NCBI GenBank assembly: GCA_947629575.1
Contig: CANREF010000018.1
Coordinates: 1 to 36,367, forward strand
Length of the DNA stretch: 36,367 nt
Direction of reading: 5' to 3'
Origin: an uncultured Clostridia bacterium
Lineage (GTDB): Bacteria > Bacillota > Clostridia > Christensenellales > Borkfalkiaceae
Part shown: one piece after another, positions 25,975 through 34,465 of the stretch
Position numbering within the stretch: the stretch's first letter is position 1
Layout: every line of letters starts with the position of its first letter
Program-made: the position numbers and the translations under genes
Notes under the pieces: generated by a model
What the model was told of the DNA's origin: nothing
Databases searched by the model: none
The model's input: the letters and a program-made list of their open reading frames with translations, nothing else

Positions 25975-28900
25975 TCAATGCGTCTTGCGCTTTTTGCCGA
26001 TCATGAGCCCCGCGCCGAGGAGCACGGCGGCAAGGAGCGCCGTTCCGCTCACCACGCCGCCGCAGCCGCTCACTGCGGGAGAGTTGTCCTCCGTCGTTCC
26101 TCCCTCGAGGGAAGAGCCGGAGGAGAAGGTCACGCTCACGGTATATTCCACAGCCGTGCCGTCCTCCGCCGTGACGGTGATATAGAGCTTATTCCCCCCT
26201 TCGATGCGGTGGGAGACGCTCACCCCCTCCGCCACCTCTATGACGATGGGAGACGTCTCGAGCCTTGTTCCCGCGGGAAGGGTGCAAGTTCCGTTCGTTC
26301 CCGTAAAGGTCACTTCCGCGCCGCCCACCGTCACTTTGACGATGGAAGCGTCCGAGCTCATCTTCACGAGGGTGACGGTGTAGACCTTTTGCGCACCGTT
26401 TTCCGCAGTTACGGTGATCTTCACGACGCCGTCTTGCGCCGCCCCCACCGAGACGACAGCGCTCTCGGACGCAGCCGCCGCGGTCACTGCGGGAAGTTCG
26501 CCCTTGTATTTTACGGTATATTCGAGCGTTTCGGGAGCGAAGCCCTCCACGGAAACGCCGCCCGCTTCGAGCGATCTGAGCGTCGCATCCGTGTCCTGCT
26601 CGGTGATCGTGATCGTATAGAAGCCCACAGTGCCGTCCTCTGCGGTCACGGTGAGGGTGATGACGCCTGAGGCGAGATCGTAGCTCTTCTTCACCGTCGC
26701 TTTGCTATTGGAAGGGGTCGCGGTGAGCGCCGCGAGCACCTTCACGCCCTCCCCCTTATCCACGGTGAGGGTGTACTCCGTCTTTTCGGGCGAGAAAGCG
26801 GGAGAGAGGGTGTAGCCCTCCAAGGTGAGAGCGGAGAGGGTCACGTCGGAGGAAATCGCCACGGGGACGAGAGAATAGGTGACCGTATCGCCGTTTTCGT
26901 TCGTGACGGCGATGGAGAGCTTCCCGTCCGCAAGGTCGCTTTGCGTGTAAGTTTGCTTGACGTTTGCCGTCGCTCCCTCCGCAAGGGTGAGCGTTATATG
27001 AAGCTCGAAGCTCGTCAAACTCTCCACGGGAACGTTCACCGAGCCGCCCGCAAAGTTCTCGGGGGTGAGGGTGAGCGCTTCCTTCCCGCCGCTCACCTGC
27101 ATGGAGATGAACGTAGCGGTGTTCTTTTGGGCAAATACGATGTTATAGTAGACGGTCTTGGTGGGGAAATCGATATGATAGCACCTGACCGTTGCGATGT
27201 GCGAGCTCTCGCTGTAACTGAAATCCGCCTTGTAATGCTCTGCGTTTTGGTCGCCTTCGAGCATTTGTACAACGTTCTCGCCCGCCTTGATCTCGGAAAG
27301 ATCCGCCCCCGCGGGAACTTTTACGAGGATGTCCTCCGTGGGGTCTTCGGGAACGGGGATATTCACATTTTCGCCATTCTCGCCAAGTTTGTAGCCGAGC
27401 TTTTCCGCCTTTAAGCCGAGGTCGCGGTTGAACTTGACCGTCGCCGTGCGGGACAGATCGTTCTTGCTCAGCGTGACTTTAACGCCCTGTTCGTCGAGCT
27501 CCGCCGTCGCAGGGCCTGTAAGAGGGGTATAGGAATAGCTGATCCCGCTTTGCGTGACGCCCGTCTTGACGCCCTGACTATCCTTCACTTCCGTTGCACC
27601 GCCGAGCAGGAGATCGGGATAGGCGAGCCCCTCCGCTTCGTAATATTCGGGCGCGGCTGCGAGGAGCTCGGCGATCGTTTCATACGACGCTTTGATCTCT
27701 TCCGCCGTCTGCGCATAGGCGTAGATGTTGGTCTCGTCGAAACGGGAGGAATTCTCGCCGTCCATATGGTGGCGGTGAAGCCCGACGCTCGCGCCCCCGT
27801 TGATCGCCTCGATGAGCACCTGCGCCTTTGCGGCGCTGCCGTCCTGTCCGTTGAAGGTGACCGCAAGTTCGCCGTCTTTATAAAATTTGATCTCGCTCAC
27901 GCCGTTTTGATAGGTCACGGTTACGGTAAAGAACACGTATTGCGCGCCCGCGGAAGGAGTATTGAAATAATCTTTCTTCGCGTCGTCGCTGCTGAGGGCG
28001 GGGTCTTTCCATTCGCCCACACTGTTCGAAAGGTGTTCCCAGCCGCCGATCGGCTGACCGTTTGCGATGTCATGCTTCTGCATGTTCCCCTTTTCGAGAA
28101 TGGTCCCGTGCTCGCTGCCGTTTACCGAAAAGACTGCCTCCCAGACGATCCCCTCGAGCTTCATCCAAGTGGAGAACGTGAAGCCCGTCGTGCCGCCCAC
28201 TGCGGGGATGTTCGCCGTGGTGTAGCCCCATGAGCCGAGCTCGATCCCCTCGCCTATGACGCCGCTCACCTTTCTCGCCGCGGTCGGCGTGCGCGTATCC
28301 GTGACCGCCGTGTTCCAACTCGTGGAACGCACCGTCATGTTGAGCGCTTCATTTTCCTTCAACGCGCCCGTCTGCGCGTCCCAGCTCGAACCCGCAAAGA
28401 CTTTGTTTTCGCCGCCGACGCTCTCCTCGAACGACCAGTGCGCGATGTGCCCCTCGTTCTTACTCTTGTAAGAAAGAGTGTATTCCGTGCTTTCCTTCAA
28501 AAGTTTGTCTTGGAGCGTAAATGTGACAACGTGCGTCGCTTTGTCGTAGGAAAAGCCCTCGATCGTCACACCGTTGGGATATTCGGGCGTCACGCAGGAC
28601 TGCTCTAAATCTGCGGGCGGCTCGTCGGTATAGACGAGCTGCGAGCTATAGTCGAGCTTGACACCGTTCACGGTGGGAAGGGCGGCGTCCGCGCGTTCCC
28701 GTTTCAAGATGACGGTGTAGGAGACGGACTCTCCGCCCGCTGTGCCCGCCGAAGTCGTGATGACGTTTTCGCCGTTACAGTTGATATTTTCGTTGACCGT
28801 TTCCACATTGGAAGTTCCGCCGCCCGAAACGGTGACCTCAAAGGAGACCGAAGCGGTATCCGGCGAAAGGGTGACGGTGTAGCGCGTCTTTTCGGGGTCG

Positions 28901-30210
28901 AAGCCCTCGACGTCCTCCGCCTTGCCGTCGATTTTGATCTTCAGCGAGGAAAGGGTGATACGGTCGGCACTTTGCGAGACCTTCGTCACGGTGAACACGC
29001 GCTGCGCCTGCGTCGCCGTCTCGGTGAAAACAACGGTCGCAACGTTTCCCGAAATCGTATACGTATACGAAAATCCGTCGCCCGTTGCCGAATACGTGCC
29101 GCCCTGCTCGGTCACCGCGCCCGCTTCCACGCCGCCGATGAGGATCTTGGGGAAGCCCGCCTCGCTGCTCGTAAAGCGGAAGTTGCCGCCGTTGTCCAGA
29201 GTGAACGACGTCTGCGTTCCGTCGAGACGGACGGTCTTGCCGTTCGCCGCCTTGACGCCCCTGTATTCCTCATAGAGCCCCGTGACCTCTTCCTGCGACA
29301 TCGCGCCGCTGTAAATGCGGAGATCGTCGAGAATGTCGGGACGGTCTTCGGTCGAATCGTGCGCGAGACGGATGCCGAACATGCCGTCTGTCTGATTCTT
29401 GGCGGCGGTCATGATGTCGCCGAGGATATGGGACGTCTGCCCGCTCGTGAAATGCTGTTTCAAAACGCCGTCGCGGTACGCTTTCATCTCGGTCGAGGTG
29501 ATGACATAGGTGACCTGATACCACGTATCCGCCTTCATGTTGTCGACCGCATCGCCGCCGTTGTCGCCGTTCGTATTGTTATGGGTGACGACAAAGGAAT
29601 CCCAGCCGCCGCCTTCCACGCTTGCGTGCACGTCGCCCGCATGAGCGGCGCAGTTCTGATCCCACGGGTCGGCTTCGTTCCTTCTGCCGCCGTTGCCCTG
29701 CATCGTCCCCTTGCCGAGCCTGCCGCCGTGCGCGCCGTCCCAAAATTCCACAAGGCTGCCCCAATAGGTAGTGATGTTCTTCACCCAAATGGAGACGGTC
29801 ATGCCGTCCGCGTCCTGCGGAAGATGGAACTTCGCCCGAGCGTGCGCCTTTCCCGTGAAGGAGAGAGCGGAGCTGCCCTCAACGCCGTCCGCCGTGCGCA
29901 CTTCGCCGATAGCCCCGCCGTTCACGCCGTTTTGGATGGTGGCGTCGAATTCGGGCGCGACGACATAGGTCTGCGTCTCCGCATCCCATGTGTACGCCGC
30001 CAGCTTCTGACCTGCGGCCGTTGCCGTTTCGTCAAGGCTGTATTTTACGACAAGTTTATCGTTGCGGGAGAGCATCGCCCCGAGCGTTTCGCTTGCCGCG
30101 GCTTCTGCCGATCCCGTTCTTGCGGGCGACATGGAAAATATTGCCGCAACCGCAAAGCTCAAAAAGAGCAGGATCGCAAACAGCCTCGCATGTCCTTTGA
30201 TCTTTACCAT
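25975..30210 (-). CDS. Giant cell-surface protein: two LamG domains, cadherin-like beta-sandwich repeats, Gly-Cys-Gly C-terminal anchor
   Basis: A 1411-residue exported protein with a signal peptide (hydrophobic residues 10-27). Residues about 50-315 form a LamG/concanavalin-like domain (FTGKAHARAKF, MTVSIWVKN, DDLRIYSGAMS). Residues about 590-870 form a second one (HIAHWSFEES, FTFSTWMKLEG, FDETNIYAYA). Between and after them are cadherin-like beta-sandwich repeats with the marker GFxPExxxYTVxx (for example near 434 and in the last 330 residues). The tail is SGCGG, a hydrophobic helix, then KKRKTH. ATG 30210 follows AGGGGGG by 6 bases. It is the first gene of the operon. No catalytic motif was recognised; paired LamG domains suggest glycan binding. 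Confidence 0.88.
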   Translation of the reverse strand: MVKIKGHARLFAILLFLSFAVAAIFSMSPARTGSAEAAASETLGAMLSRNDKLVVKYSLDETATAAGQKLAAYTWDAETQTYVVAPEFDATIQNGVNGGAIGEVRTADGVEGSSALSFTGKAHARAKFHLPQDADGMTVSIWVKNITTYWGSLVEFWDGAHGGRLGKGTMQGNGGRRNEADPWDQNCAAHAGDVHASVEGGGWDSFVVTHNNTNGDNGGDAVDNMKADTWYQVTYVITSTEMKAYRDGVLKQHFTSGQTSHILGDIMTAAKNQTDGMFGIRLAHDSTEDRPDILDDLRIYSGAMSQEEVTGLYEEYRGVKAANGKTVRLDGTQTSFTLDNGGNFRFTSSEAGFPKILIGGVEAGAVTEQGGTYSATGDGFSYTYTISGNVATVVFTETATQAQRVFTVTKVSQSADRITLSSLKIKIDGKAEDVEGFDPEKTRYTVTLSPDTASVSFEVTVSGGGTSNVETVNENINCNGENVITTSAGTAGGESVSYTVILKRERADAALPTVNGVKLDYSSQLVYTDEPPADLEQSCVTPEYPNGVTIEGFSYDKATHVVTFTLQDKLLKESTEYTLSYKSKNEGHIAHWSFEESVGGENKVFAGSSWDAQTGALKENEALNMTVRSTSWNTAVTDTRTPTAARKVSGVIGEGIELGSWGYTTANIPAVGGTTGFTFSTWMKLEGIVWEAVFSVNGSEHGTILEKGNMQKHDIANGQPIGGWEHLSNSVGEWKDPALSSDDAKKDYFNTPSAGAQYVFFTVTVTYQNGVSEIKFYKDGELAVTFNGQDGSAAKAQVLIEAINGGASVGLHRHHMDGENSSRFDETNIYAYAQTAEEIKASYETIAELLAAAPEYYEAEGLAYPDLLLGGATEVKDSQGVKTGVTQSGISYSYTPLTGPATAELDEQGVKVTLSKNDLSRTATVKFNRDLGLKAEKLGYKLGENGENVNIPVPEDPTEDILVKVPAGADLSEIKAGENVVQMLEGDQNAEHYKADFSYSESSHIATVRCYHIDFPTKTVYYNIVFAQKNTATFISMQVSGGKEALTLTPENFAGGSVNVPVESLTSFELHITLTLAEGATANVKQTYTQSDLADGKLSIAVTNENGDTVTYSLVPVAISSDVTLSALTLEGYTLSPAFSPEKTEYTLTVDKGEGVKVLAALTATPSNSKATVKKSYDLASGVITLTVTAEDGTVGFYTITITEQDTDATLRSLEAGGVSVEGFAPETLEYTVKYKGELPAVTAAAASESAVVSVGAAQDGVVKITVTAENGAQKVYTVTLVKMSSDASIVKVTVGGAEVTFTGTNGTCTLPAGTRLETSPIVIEVAEGVSVSHRIEGGNKLYITVTAEDGTAVEYTVSVTFSSGSSLEGGTTEDNSPAVSGCGGVVSGTALLAAVLLGAGLMIGKKRKTH

Positions 30211-30237
30211 AATTCCCCCCTGTTTTGGATTTTCGTG

Positions 30238-30266
30238 AGAATACCATAAAATGATGTATGTGTCAA
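30238..30266 (-). promoter_or_regulatory. Sigma-A type promoter of the three-gene surface-protein operon
   Basis: On the minus strand, -35 TTGACA (30261-30266, perfect consensus), a 17-base spacer and -10 TATTCT (30238-30243). The leader to the 1411-residue gene is only about 20-25 bases. Confidence 0.82.
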
Positions 30267-30280
30267 TATAAAATCAAAAA

Positions 30281-30293
30281 ACAATAATATTGT
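30281..30293. promoter_or_regulatory. Perfect palindrome acaata-a-tattgt upstream of the minus-strand -35 box
   Basis: A 6-bp perfect dyad with one central base, 15 bases upstream of the -35 box of the surface-protein operon and between the two divergent genes. The position fits an activator site; no regulator gene lies beside it. Confidence 0.35.
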
Positions 30294-30344
30294 CCTAATT
30301 CAATTTCTTTATATGTCATTTCTTACTGTTTTTTGCGCAGCGTA

Positions 30345-30373
30345 TTGATTTTTTTGGAAGCGGATGATACCAT
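30345..30373 (+). promoter_or_regulatory. Weak candidate promoter of the GH43 lipoprotein gene
   Basis: TTGATT (30345-30350), a 17-base spacer, then TACCAT (30368-30373). A dyad ccaaa-N6-tttgg at 30378-30393 would overlap the transcription start and could be an operator. The -10 is poor, suggesting activation is needed or that another promoter is used. Confidence 0.35.
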
Positions 30374-30414
30374 AATTCCAAATAACCTTTTGGTTCGAAA
30401 ATAAGGAGGAAGCA

Positions 30415-31617
30415 ATGAAACGAATTTTAGGGCTTGTGTGCGCCTCCGCCCTCTGTGTGCTCATGGTGGGCTGCGCGGCGGGCGGAAACGGCACGGTGGC
30501 GCTCCCCGATACGCACGACGCGCAAACGGTATTGACCGATACGGTCGGGTCTTCCGTCCTTCCCGAGAAAAAGACGGTCTTTGAAAGCGCCGCTCCTCAG
30601 GCGGCTGCGCCCGCCGCGGAAGGCGCGGAGACGAGCTCCTCCCCGAGCGTGAACGACGATTACATCTCCCCCTTGGTGACCTTGCGCGCCGATCCCTATC
30701 TCTATAAACACGAGGGCAGGTATTACTTTACGGGCTCTTATCCCGAGTATGACCGCATCGAACTCACCACTGCCGATTCGGTAAACGGGATCGCCGCGGC
30801 CGTTCCCAAGGAGATCTGGCACATGGACGCAAGTTTCGGGCAGAAGTATGTATGGGCGCCCGAACTTCACTACGTCATGGGGCAGTGGGTCATCTATTTT
30901 GCGTACAGTCAGACAGGTCTTTGGGACATCAGATGCTGCGCCCTCCGCTGCACGGGAGACGACCCCATGCACGATGAGTGGGAATACATGGGCGTGATGA
31001 AAAAAGCCGTGGGCGACAGCTTCTCTTTCAGCAGCGGAATGTCCCTCGATATGACCGTTTTTGAAAATAACGGCAAATGGTATGCGATCTGGGCGCAGAA
31101 GCCCTCCGCTTCCAACCTCTATCTCGCCGAACTTGCCGACCCCTTCACCCTCGCGACAGAGCCCATTCTCCTCACCCAGCCCGAATACAGTTGGGAAATG
31201 GTGCGCGAACGGGTGAACGAAGGCCCTGCCGTTTTGAAACACGCGGGGAAGATCTTTGTGAGCTTCTCCGCCGCCGCCACGGGGTTTGAATATTGCATGG
31301 GGCTTCTGGAGATCGACGCCTGCGACGACCCCATGGTGATAGAGAATTGGACGAAATATCCCGAACCCGTGTTCCAAACGGATGAATCGCTCAAGATCTA
31401 TGGACCGGGACACAACTGCTTTGTGGAAGGGGACAACGGCGAGCCGCTCTGCATCCTGCACTTCCGCGACTATAAGGACATCACGGGAGATTCCCTGCTC
31501 GACTTCAACCGCCACGCGCATGTGATGAAGATCACCTTCGACAAAGACGGTACTCCGCAGTTCCGCATCGACCCCGAAGATCTCTACAACTCGCAATTCA
31601 CGGATCACAATAAATAA
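30415..31617 (+). CDS. GH43-family glycosidase lipoprotein
   Basis: A 400-residue lipoprotein with lipobox MVGC (Cys20) and a low-complexity Ala/Pro/Ser linker (about 55-80). The GH43 propeller spans about residues 85-395. The base is Asp93 in ADPYLY, the pKa modulator Asp212 in SLDMTVF, and the acid Glu269 in NEGPAVL; WAPELHY (147-153) is also typical. It resembles the GH43 branch usually labelled beta-xylosidase or alpha-L-arabinofuranosidase. It is the only plus-strand gene in the window and is divergent from the surface-protein operon. ATG follows AAGGAGG by 5-6 bases. It is probably tethered to the membrane to trim arabinose or xylose residues near the cell; the specificity is not certain. 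Confidence 0.9.
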   Translation: MKRILGLVCASALCVLMVGCAAGGNGTVALPDTHDAQTVLTDTVGSSVLPEKKTVFESAAPQAAAPAAEGAETSSSPSVNDDYISPLVTLRADPYLYKHEGRYYFTGSYPEYDRIELTTADSVNGIAAAVPKEIWHMDASFGQKYVWAPELHYVMGQWVIYFAYSQTGLWDIRCCALRCTGDDPMHDEWEYMGVMKKAVGDSFSFSSGMSLDMTVFENNGKWYAIWAQKPSASNLYLAELADPFTLATEPILLTQPEYSWEMVRERVNEGPAVLKHAGKIFVSFSAAATGFEYCMGLLEIDACDDPMVIENWTKYPEPVFQTDESLKIYGPGHNCFVEGDNGEPLCILHFRDYKDITGDSLLDFNRHAHVMKITFDKDGTPQFRIDPEDLYNSQFTDHNK

Positions 31618-31631
31618 GGCAAAGTTTAAGC

Positions 31632-31670
31632 GACAGGCGGGAGCAAATGCTCCCGCCTGTCTTATTTTTT
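31632..31670 (+). terminator. Rho-independent terminator of the GH43 lipoprotein gene
   Basis: A 13-14-bp perfect stem (gacaggcgggagc / gctcccgcctgtc) with a 4-base AT loop, followed by ttatttttt. It starts 14 bases after the stop codon. Confidence 0.93.
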
Positions 31671-31690
31671 GGATACGTTCTATGAAATTT

Positions 31691-31729
31691 GCGCTCGTTC
31701 CGCCCTTCGACATGAAAGAACTCGGGCGG
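31691..31729. repeat. Dispersed repeat family 2, copy B (ccgccc...gggcgg hairpin)
   Basis: It reads gcgctcgttccgcccttcg, then acatgaaagaactcgggcgg. It matches copy A at 20792-20830 with a few substitutions that keep the ccgccc/gggcgg arms. Confidence 0.65.
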
Positions 31730-31745
31730 CTCGGAAGATACATGG

Positions 31746-31811
31746 GACACCACCCCCCTACCCCCCTCCTTGGAGGGGGCGGGATGAGCGAAGCGTGACG
31801 GGGGTGGTGTC
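31746..31811. repeat. Dispersed palindromic repeat bounded by 12-bp inverted arms
   Basis: Arms gacaccaccccc (31746-31757) and gggggtggtgtc (31800-31811) enclose a second C-rich/G-rich hairpin (ccccctcct-tggaggggg region) and the gatgagcgaagcgtgacg core. It has the same layout as the copy at 20663. Confidence 0.75.
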
Positions 31812-31820
31812 TGTTCGAGA

Positions 31821-31890
31821 ACGTTACACCCCTTCCGTCACTCGCTTCGCTCGTGCCACCCACCCCTCAAGGGGTGGGCAAGGAACAAGG
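31821..31890. repeat. Dispersed palindromic repeat, inverted copy
   Basis: It carries ccgtcactcgcttcgctcgtg, the reverse complement of the core at 20685-20706, then the hairpin cacccctcaaggggtg. Together with the copy just upstream it forms a head-to-head pair. The segment 31618-31947 holds only the terminator and these repeats. Confidence 0.7.
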
Positions 31891-31947
31891 GCAGAATGAC
31901 GCGAGGGCGGGGGGGTGTCCCCCCCGACGGGGGTAGGCCTTGTCCGC

Positions 31948-32130
31948 CTAACGCAGAAGCATGGCGAGAAGGTTTCCCTCGCCCACTCTGCGGCCGATGC
32001 TATCGTAGGTGTACCGACCGTCGAAATACCCCAAACGGCGGCCGATACTGTCGTAGATCACCTGCCGCGAGCCCTCGTCTTTGATCTCCCCGATCTTGCG
32101 CCCGATATTGTCCTTCAGAATTTGGTTCAT
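31948..32130 (-). CDS. 60-residue protein of repeated Asp-x-IleGlyArg units
   Basis: A small protein consisting almost wholly of a short tandem repeat: KDNIGRKIG, then YDSIGRRLGYFDG, then YDSIGRRVG, with a divergent DEGSRQV element between. It has no signal peptide or membrane segment. The repeat (D-N/S-x-GR-x-x-G with aromatic spacers) resembles small beta-propeller-like 'beta flower' proteins known from other bacteria; that match is from memory and not checked. The ATG follows AAGGAGGGG by 6 bases, a strong site, which argues that it is a real gene. It starts 51 bp after the tyrosine recombinase stop codon and is probably co-transcribed with it. Function unknown. Confidence 0.72.
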   Translation of the reverse strand: MNQILKDNIGRKIGEIKDEGSRQVIYDSIGRRLGYFDGRYTYDSIGRRVGEGNLLAMLLR

Positions 32131-32181
32131 ATCTCCCCTCCTTGATTTTCTTTCATTTCAACGCGCCTGTCTTCGGCGGAT

Positions 32182-33138
32182 TCAATCATCCTTTCCCGTT
32201 CCGCTCACGAGATTCATCATCTTGCGCTTGTGGTCCATGAGGGAATGGACATAGAGTTTGAGCGTGATGACGGGCGACTTGTGCCCGAGCACCTCGGAGA
32301 GCGTTTTGTCGTCCATCGATTTTTCCTTCGCCCGCGTTGCAAAGGTGTGGCGGAGGGCGTGGAATTTCTTGTGCGGAATTCCCAACCGCTTCAATAAGAG
32401 TTCGTAGCTCCGCTGGAAAGAGCGCACCCGCACGGTGTTTCCCTTGGAATCGGAGATGACGTAATTGCTCTTGCTCTCCTCCTTCATCTCCCCGAGCAGG
32501 GCGAGCAGCCCGTCGGGAAGGGGGATCACGCGGCGGGAGGAATAGGTCTTGGGGGATTCGATTACCTTGATGTAATTCCCCTTCTCGTCCTTCCCGTCAT
32601 GACAGGTCTTGGAGATGGTCATGAGCCCGTTTTCAAAATCGATGTCCTCCCACTCCAGCGCCAACAGCTCGCCGATCCGCAGACCCGTGTAGAGGCAGAT
32701 GACGATGCCGTTGAGCTTGTGGCGGTCGGCTCTTCTGCCGAGCATCTCCGAGATCTCCTTCTCGATCCGCCTCTGCTCCTCTTCCGTAAAGCAGATGACT
32801 TCCGTAGCCGCATTCTTGGGAAGTTCCAACTTGTCGCCGATGTAGCGCTCGACGTAGCCGAGATTGTATGCCCGCCGCAGAGAATTCCGAAACACACTGA
32901 AAATGAGGCGGATGCTGTTCGCCGAAAGGGGCTTGCCCGTCCGCAGATTCCCGCTCTCCAAGAGCCCCGTGATGTAGTGCTGGATCTCCCCCACGTCCAA
33001 ATCGTTGATCTCACAGCCGCCGAAATTGGGCATGAGCCGCAAGCGGATCACCTCGTGATAGCTCTCATACGTCCGTTGCTTTTCCACGGGACGTACATAG
33101 TCCTCCAGCCAAATATTCAGCCATTCCCCGTATTGCAT
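32182..33138 (-). CDS. Tyrosine recombinase / integrase
   Basis: A 318-residue site-specific recombinase. Residues about 1-60 are the N-terminal SAM-like DNA-binding domain (EWLNIWLEDYVRP...) and about 115-310 the catalytic domain. All catalytic positions are visible: Arg154 in TGLRIGE, Lys197 in SPKTYSSRR, His260 and Arg263 in HALRHTFATRA, His286 in VLGHKSP, and nucleophile Tyr296 in LKLYVHS. It is therefore likely active. ATG 33138 follows AGAGG by 8 bases. No excisionase, phage or conjugation genes lie nearby; the only partner is the 60-residue repeat protein. It is most like phage/Tn916-type integrases, but XerC/D-like or invertase roles cannot be excluded. Confidence 0.93.
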   Translation of the reverse strand: MQYGEWLNIWLEDYVRPVEKQRTYESYHEVIRLRLMPNFGGCEINDLDVGEIQHYITGLLESGNLRTGKPLSANSIRLIFSVFRNSLRRAYNLGYVERYIGDKLELPKNAATEVICFTEEEQRRIEKEISEMLGRRADRHKLNGIVICLYTGLRIGELLALEWEDIDFENGLMTISKTCHDGKDEKGNYIKVIESPKTYSSRRVIPLPDGLLALLGEMKEESKSNYVISDSKGNTVRVRSFQRSYELLLKRLGIPHKKFHALRHTFATRAKEKSMDDKTLSEVLGHKSPVITLKLYVHSLMDHKRKMMNLVSGTGKDD

Positions 33139-33164
33139 TTGTTTTGCCTCTATGCTTTTTCCTT

Positions 33165-33194
33165 ATTTTAGCAAATCTCCGAAAAAAATTGCAA
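33165..33194 (-). promoter_or_regulatory. Candidate promoter of the recombinase gene
   Basis: On the minus strand, TTGCAA (33189-33194), an 18-base spacer and TAAAAT (33165-33170), within a very AT-rich 120-base stretch. The -35 is only partly consensus. Confidence 0.5.
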
Positions 33195-33290
33195 ATGGCA
33201 AACCGTTTTACTTACGAAAAAAAATTTTTACAATTTTTGAATTTCTTTATTTTGATATAATATTTTGAAAAAATTCGCCGAAAATCCAAA

Positions 33291-33893
33291 CTAACGGCGG
33301 CCCTCATCCCTCTTGGAGAAGACGCAGCCGCAATAATTCTGACGGTAAAGCGCGTATTGTCTGCTCAGTTCGATCGAACGAAGATACCCGCCCCGTTTTT
33401 TGAAGTCGCTCGGAAGGTAGCCAACGCCGTATTCCTCCCCGAGCGCAATGCCGATCCCGTTGATGAGGGCGGCGTTTTTGAGGGGGGAAAGGGTGAGCGT
33501 CGTGCCGAAATAGTCGAAGCCGCGCGCCTTTGCCTCCGCCGCCGTGCGCTCAAGACGCAGACGGAAGCACCGCGCGCAGCGCGCCCCTCCCTCGGGCTCG
33601 TTCTCATAGCCGAGGGCGATCGCTTGGAAATCTTCGGGCGAATAGTCGCAGTCGAGCAAGTCCGCCTGCCCCGTCTCCCTCAGAAGGCGGATCTGTTCCT
33701 CCTTGCGCTTGAGATACTCTTCGGCGCAGTCGAGGTTGGGGTTATAGTAAAAGACGGTGGTCTTGAAGACACGGGAAACCTGTTCGAGGCAATAGCTCGA
33801 ACAGGGCGCACAGCAACTGTGGAGCAGCAGCCGTTTTCCCGTCCCCTTCTCCATTTCCGCGCGCATGAGATTGTCATAATTGACGACGTTCAT
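33291..33893 (-). CDS. queH: Epoxyqueuosine reductase QueH
   Basis: A 200-residue cytosolic enzyme of the last step of queuosine biosynthesis, reducing epoxyqueuosine to queuosine in the wobble position of certain tRNAs. The QueH (DUF208) hallmarks are present: HSCCAPCSSY (Cys27, Cys28), the GGARCARC pair (Cys106, Cys109) that binds the iron-sulfur/iron centre, and a C-terminal YCGCVFS. Length is normal for the family. The start codon lies 2 bases after the pdxT stop codon, so it is the third gene of the pdxS-pdxT-queH operon. The pairing with vitamin B6 genes is probably transcriptional convenience and not a shared pathway. Confidence 0.95.
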   Translation of the reverse strand: MNVVNYDNLMRAEMEKGTGKRLLLHSCCAPCSSYCLEQVSRVFKTTVFYYNPNLDCAEEYLKRKEEQIRLLRETGQADLLDCDYSPEDFQAIALGYENEPEGGARCARCFRLRLERTAAEAKARGFDYFGTTLTLSPLKNAALINGIGIALGEEYGVGYLPSDFKKRGGYLRSIELSRQYALYRQNYCGCVFSKRDEGRR

Positions 33894-33895
33894 TT

Positions 33896-34465
33896 TCAGC
33901 CGATATGACAGAGTTCGCGAAGGAAGTACTCATGAATTCGCACATCCTCCGTGAGTTCGGGATGAAAGGCGGTGGCAAGCATATTCCCCTGCCGCACCGC
34001 AACGGTCTTTCCCGCATGGGAAGAGAGGATACGCACTCCCTCTCCCGCACGCTCCACATAGGGGGCGCGGATGAAGACGGCGGGGAATTCCCCCACCCCC
34101 TCAAAGGGAATGTCGGCGCGGAAAGAGCCGAGCTGGCGGCCGTAGGCGTTGCGCCTGACAGTGACGTCGAGCGTGCCCAGCCATACATTTTCGTCGTTTG
34201 AAAGGCGCTTGGCGAGCAAAATGAGCCCCGCGCAAGTGCCGAAGACGGGAAGCCCCCCTTCGATCGCCTCTTTCACAGGACCTAAGAGTCCCTCTTCGCG
34301 CAAAAGTTTTCCCTGCACGGTGGATTCCCCGCCGGGAAGGATGAGCCCGTCCAGCCCGTCGGTGAAGTGCTCCTTTCGCCGAATTTCTTTATAGGACGCG
34401 CCGAGCTTTGAGAGCATCTGCTCGTGTTCGAGAAAAGCCCCCTGAAGGGCAAAGACGCCGATCAT
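33896..34465 (-). CDS. pdxT: Pyridoxal 5'-phosphate synthase glutaminase subunit PdxT
   Basis: A 189-residue class I glutamine amidotransferase that supplies ammonia to PdxS for PLP synthesis. The catalytic triad is visible: Cys78 in GTCAGL, His168 and Glu170 in FHPEL. The LPGGEST motif (43-49) forms the oxyanion region. Its ATG overlaps the pdxS stop codon by 4 bases (ATGA), giving translational coupling and the equal subunit ratio needed for the PdxS12-PdxT12 complex. Confidence 0.97.
   Translation of the reverse strand: MIGVFALQGAFLEHEQMLSKLGASYKEIRRKEHFTDGLDGLILPGGESTVQGKLLREEGLLGPVKEAIEGGLPVFGTCAGLILLAKRLSNDENVWLGTLDVTVRRNAYGRQLGSFRADIPFEGVGEFPAVFIRAPYVERAGEGVRILSSHAGKTVAVRQGNMLATAFHPELTEDVRIHEYFLRELCHIG

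Noticed and set aside
31746..31890. Repeats considered as a CRISPR array.
   Set aside because: Copies are few, inverted relative to each other, unevenly spaced and scattered over 35 kb, with no cas genes.
31669..32145. Short plus-strand frames overlapping the small repeat protein (31669-31899, 31896-32084, 31915-32145).
   Set aside because: They have no binding sites, cross repeats, and two of them are antisense to the better-supported 60-residue gene.
32182..33138. The recombinase taken as evidence for an integrated prophage or conjugative element.
   Set aside because: Both sides return at once to ordinary genes (GH43 lipoprotein, queH) and no phage, relaxase or plasmid gene or clear attachment-site pair was seen.
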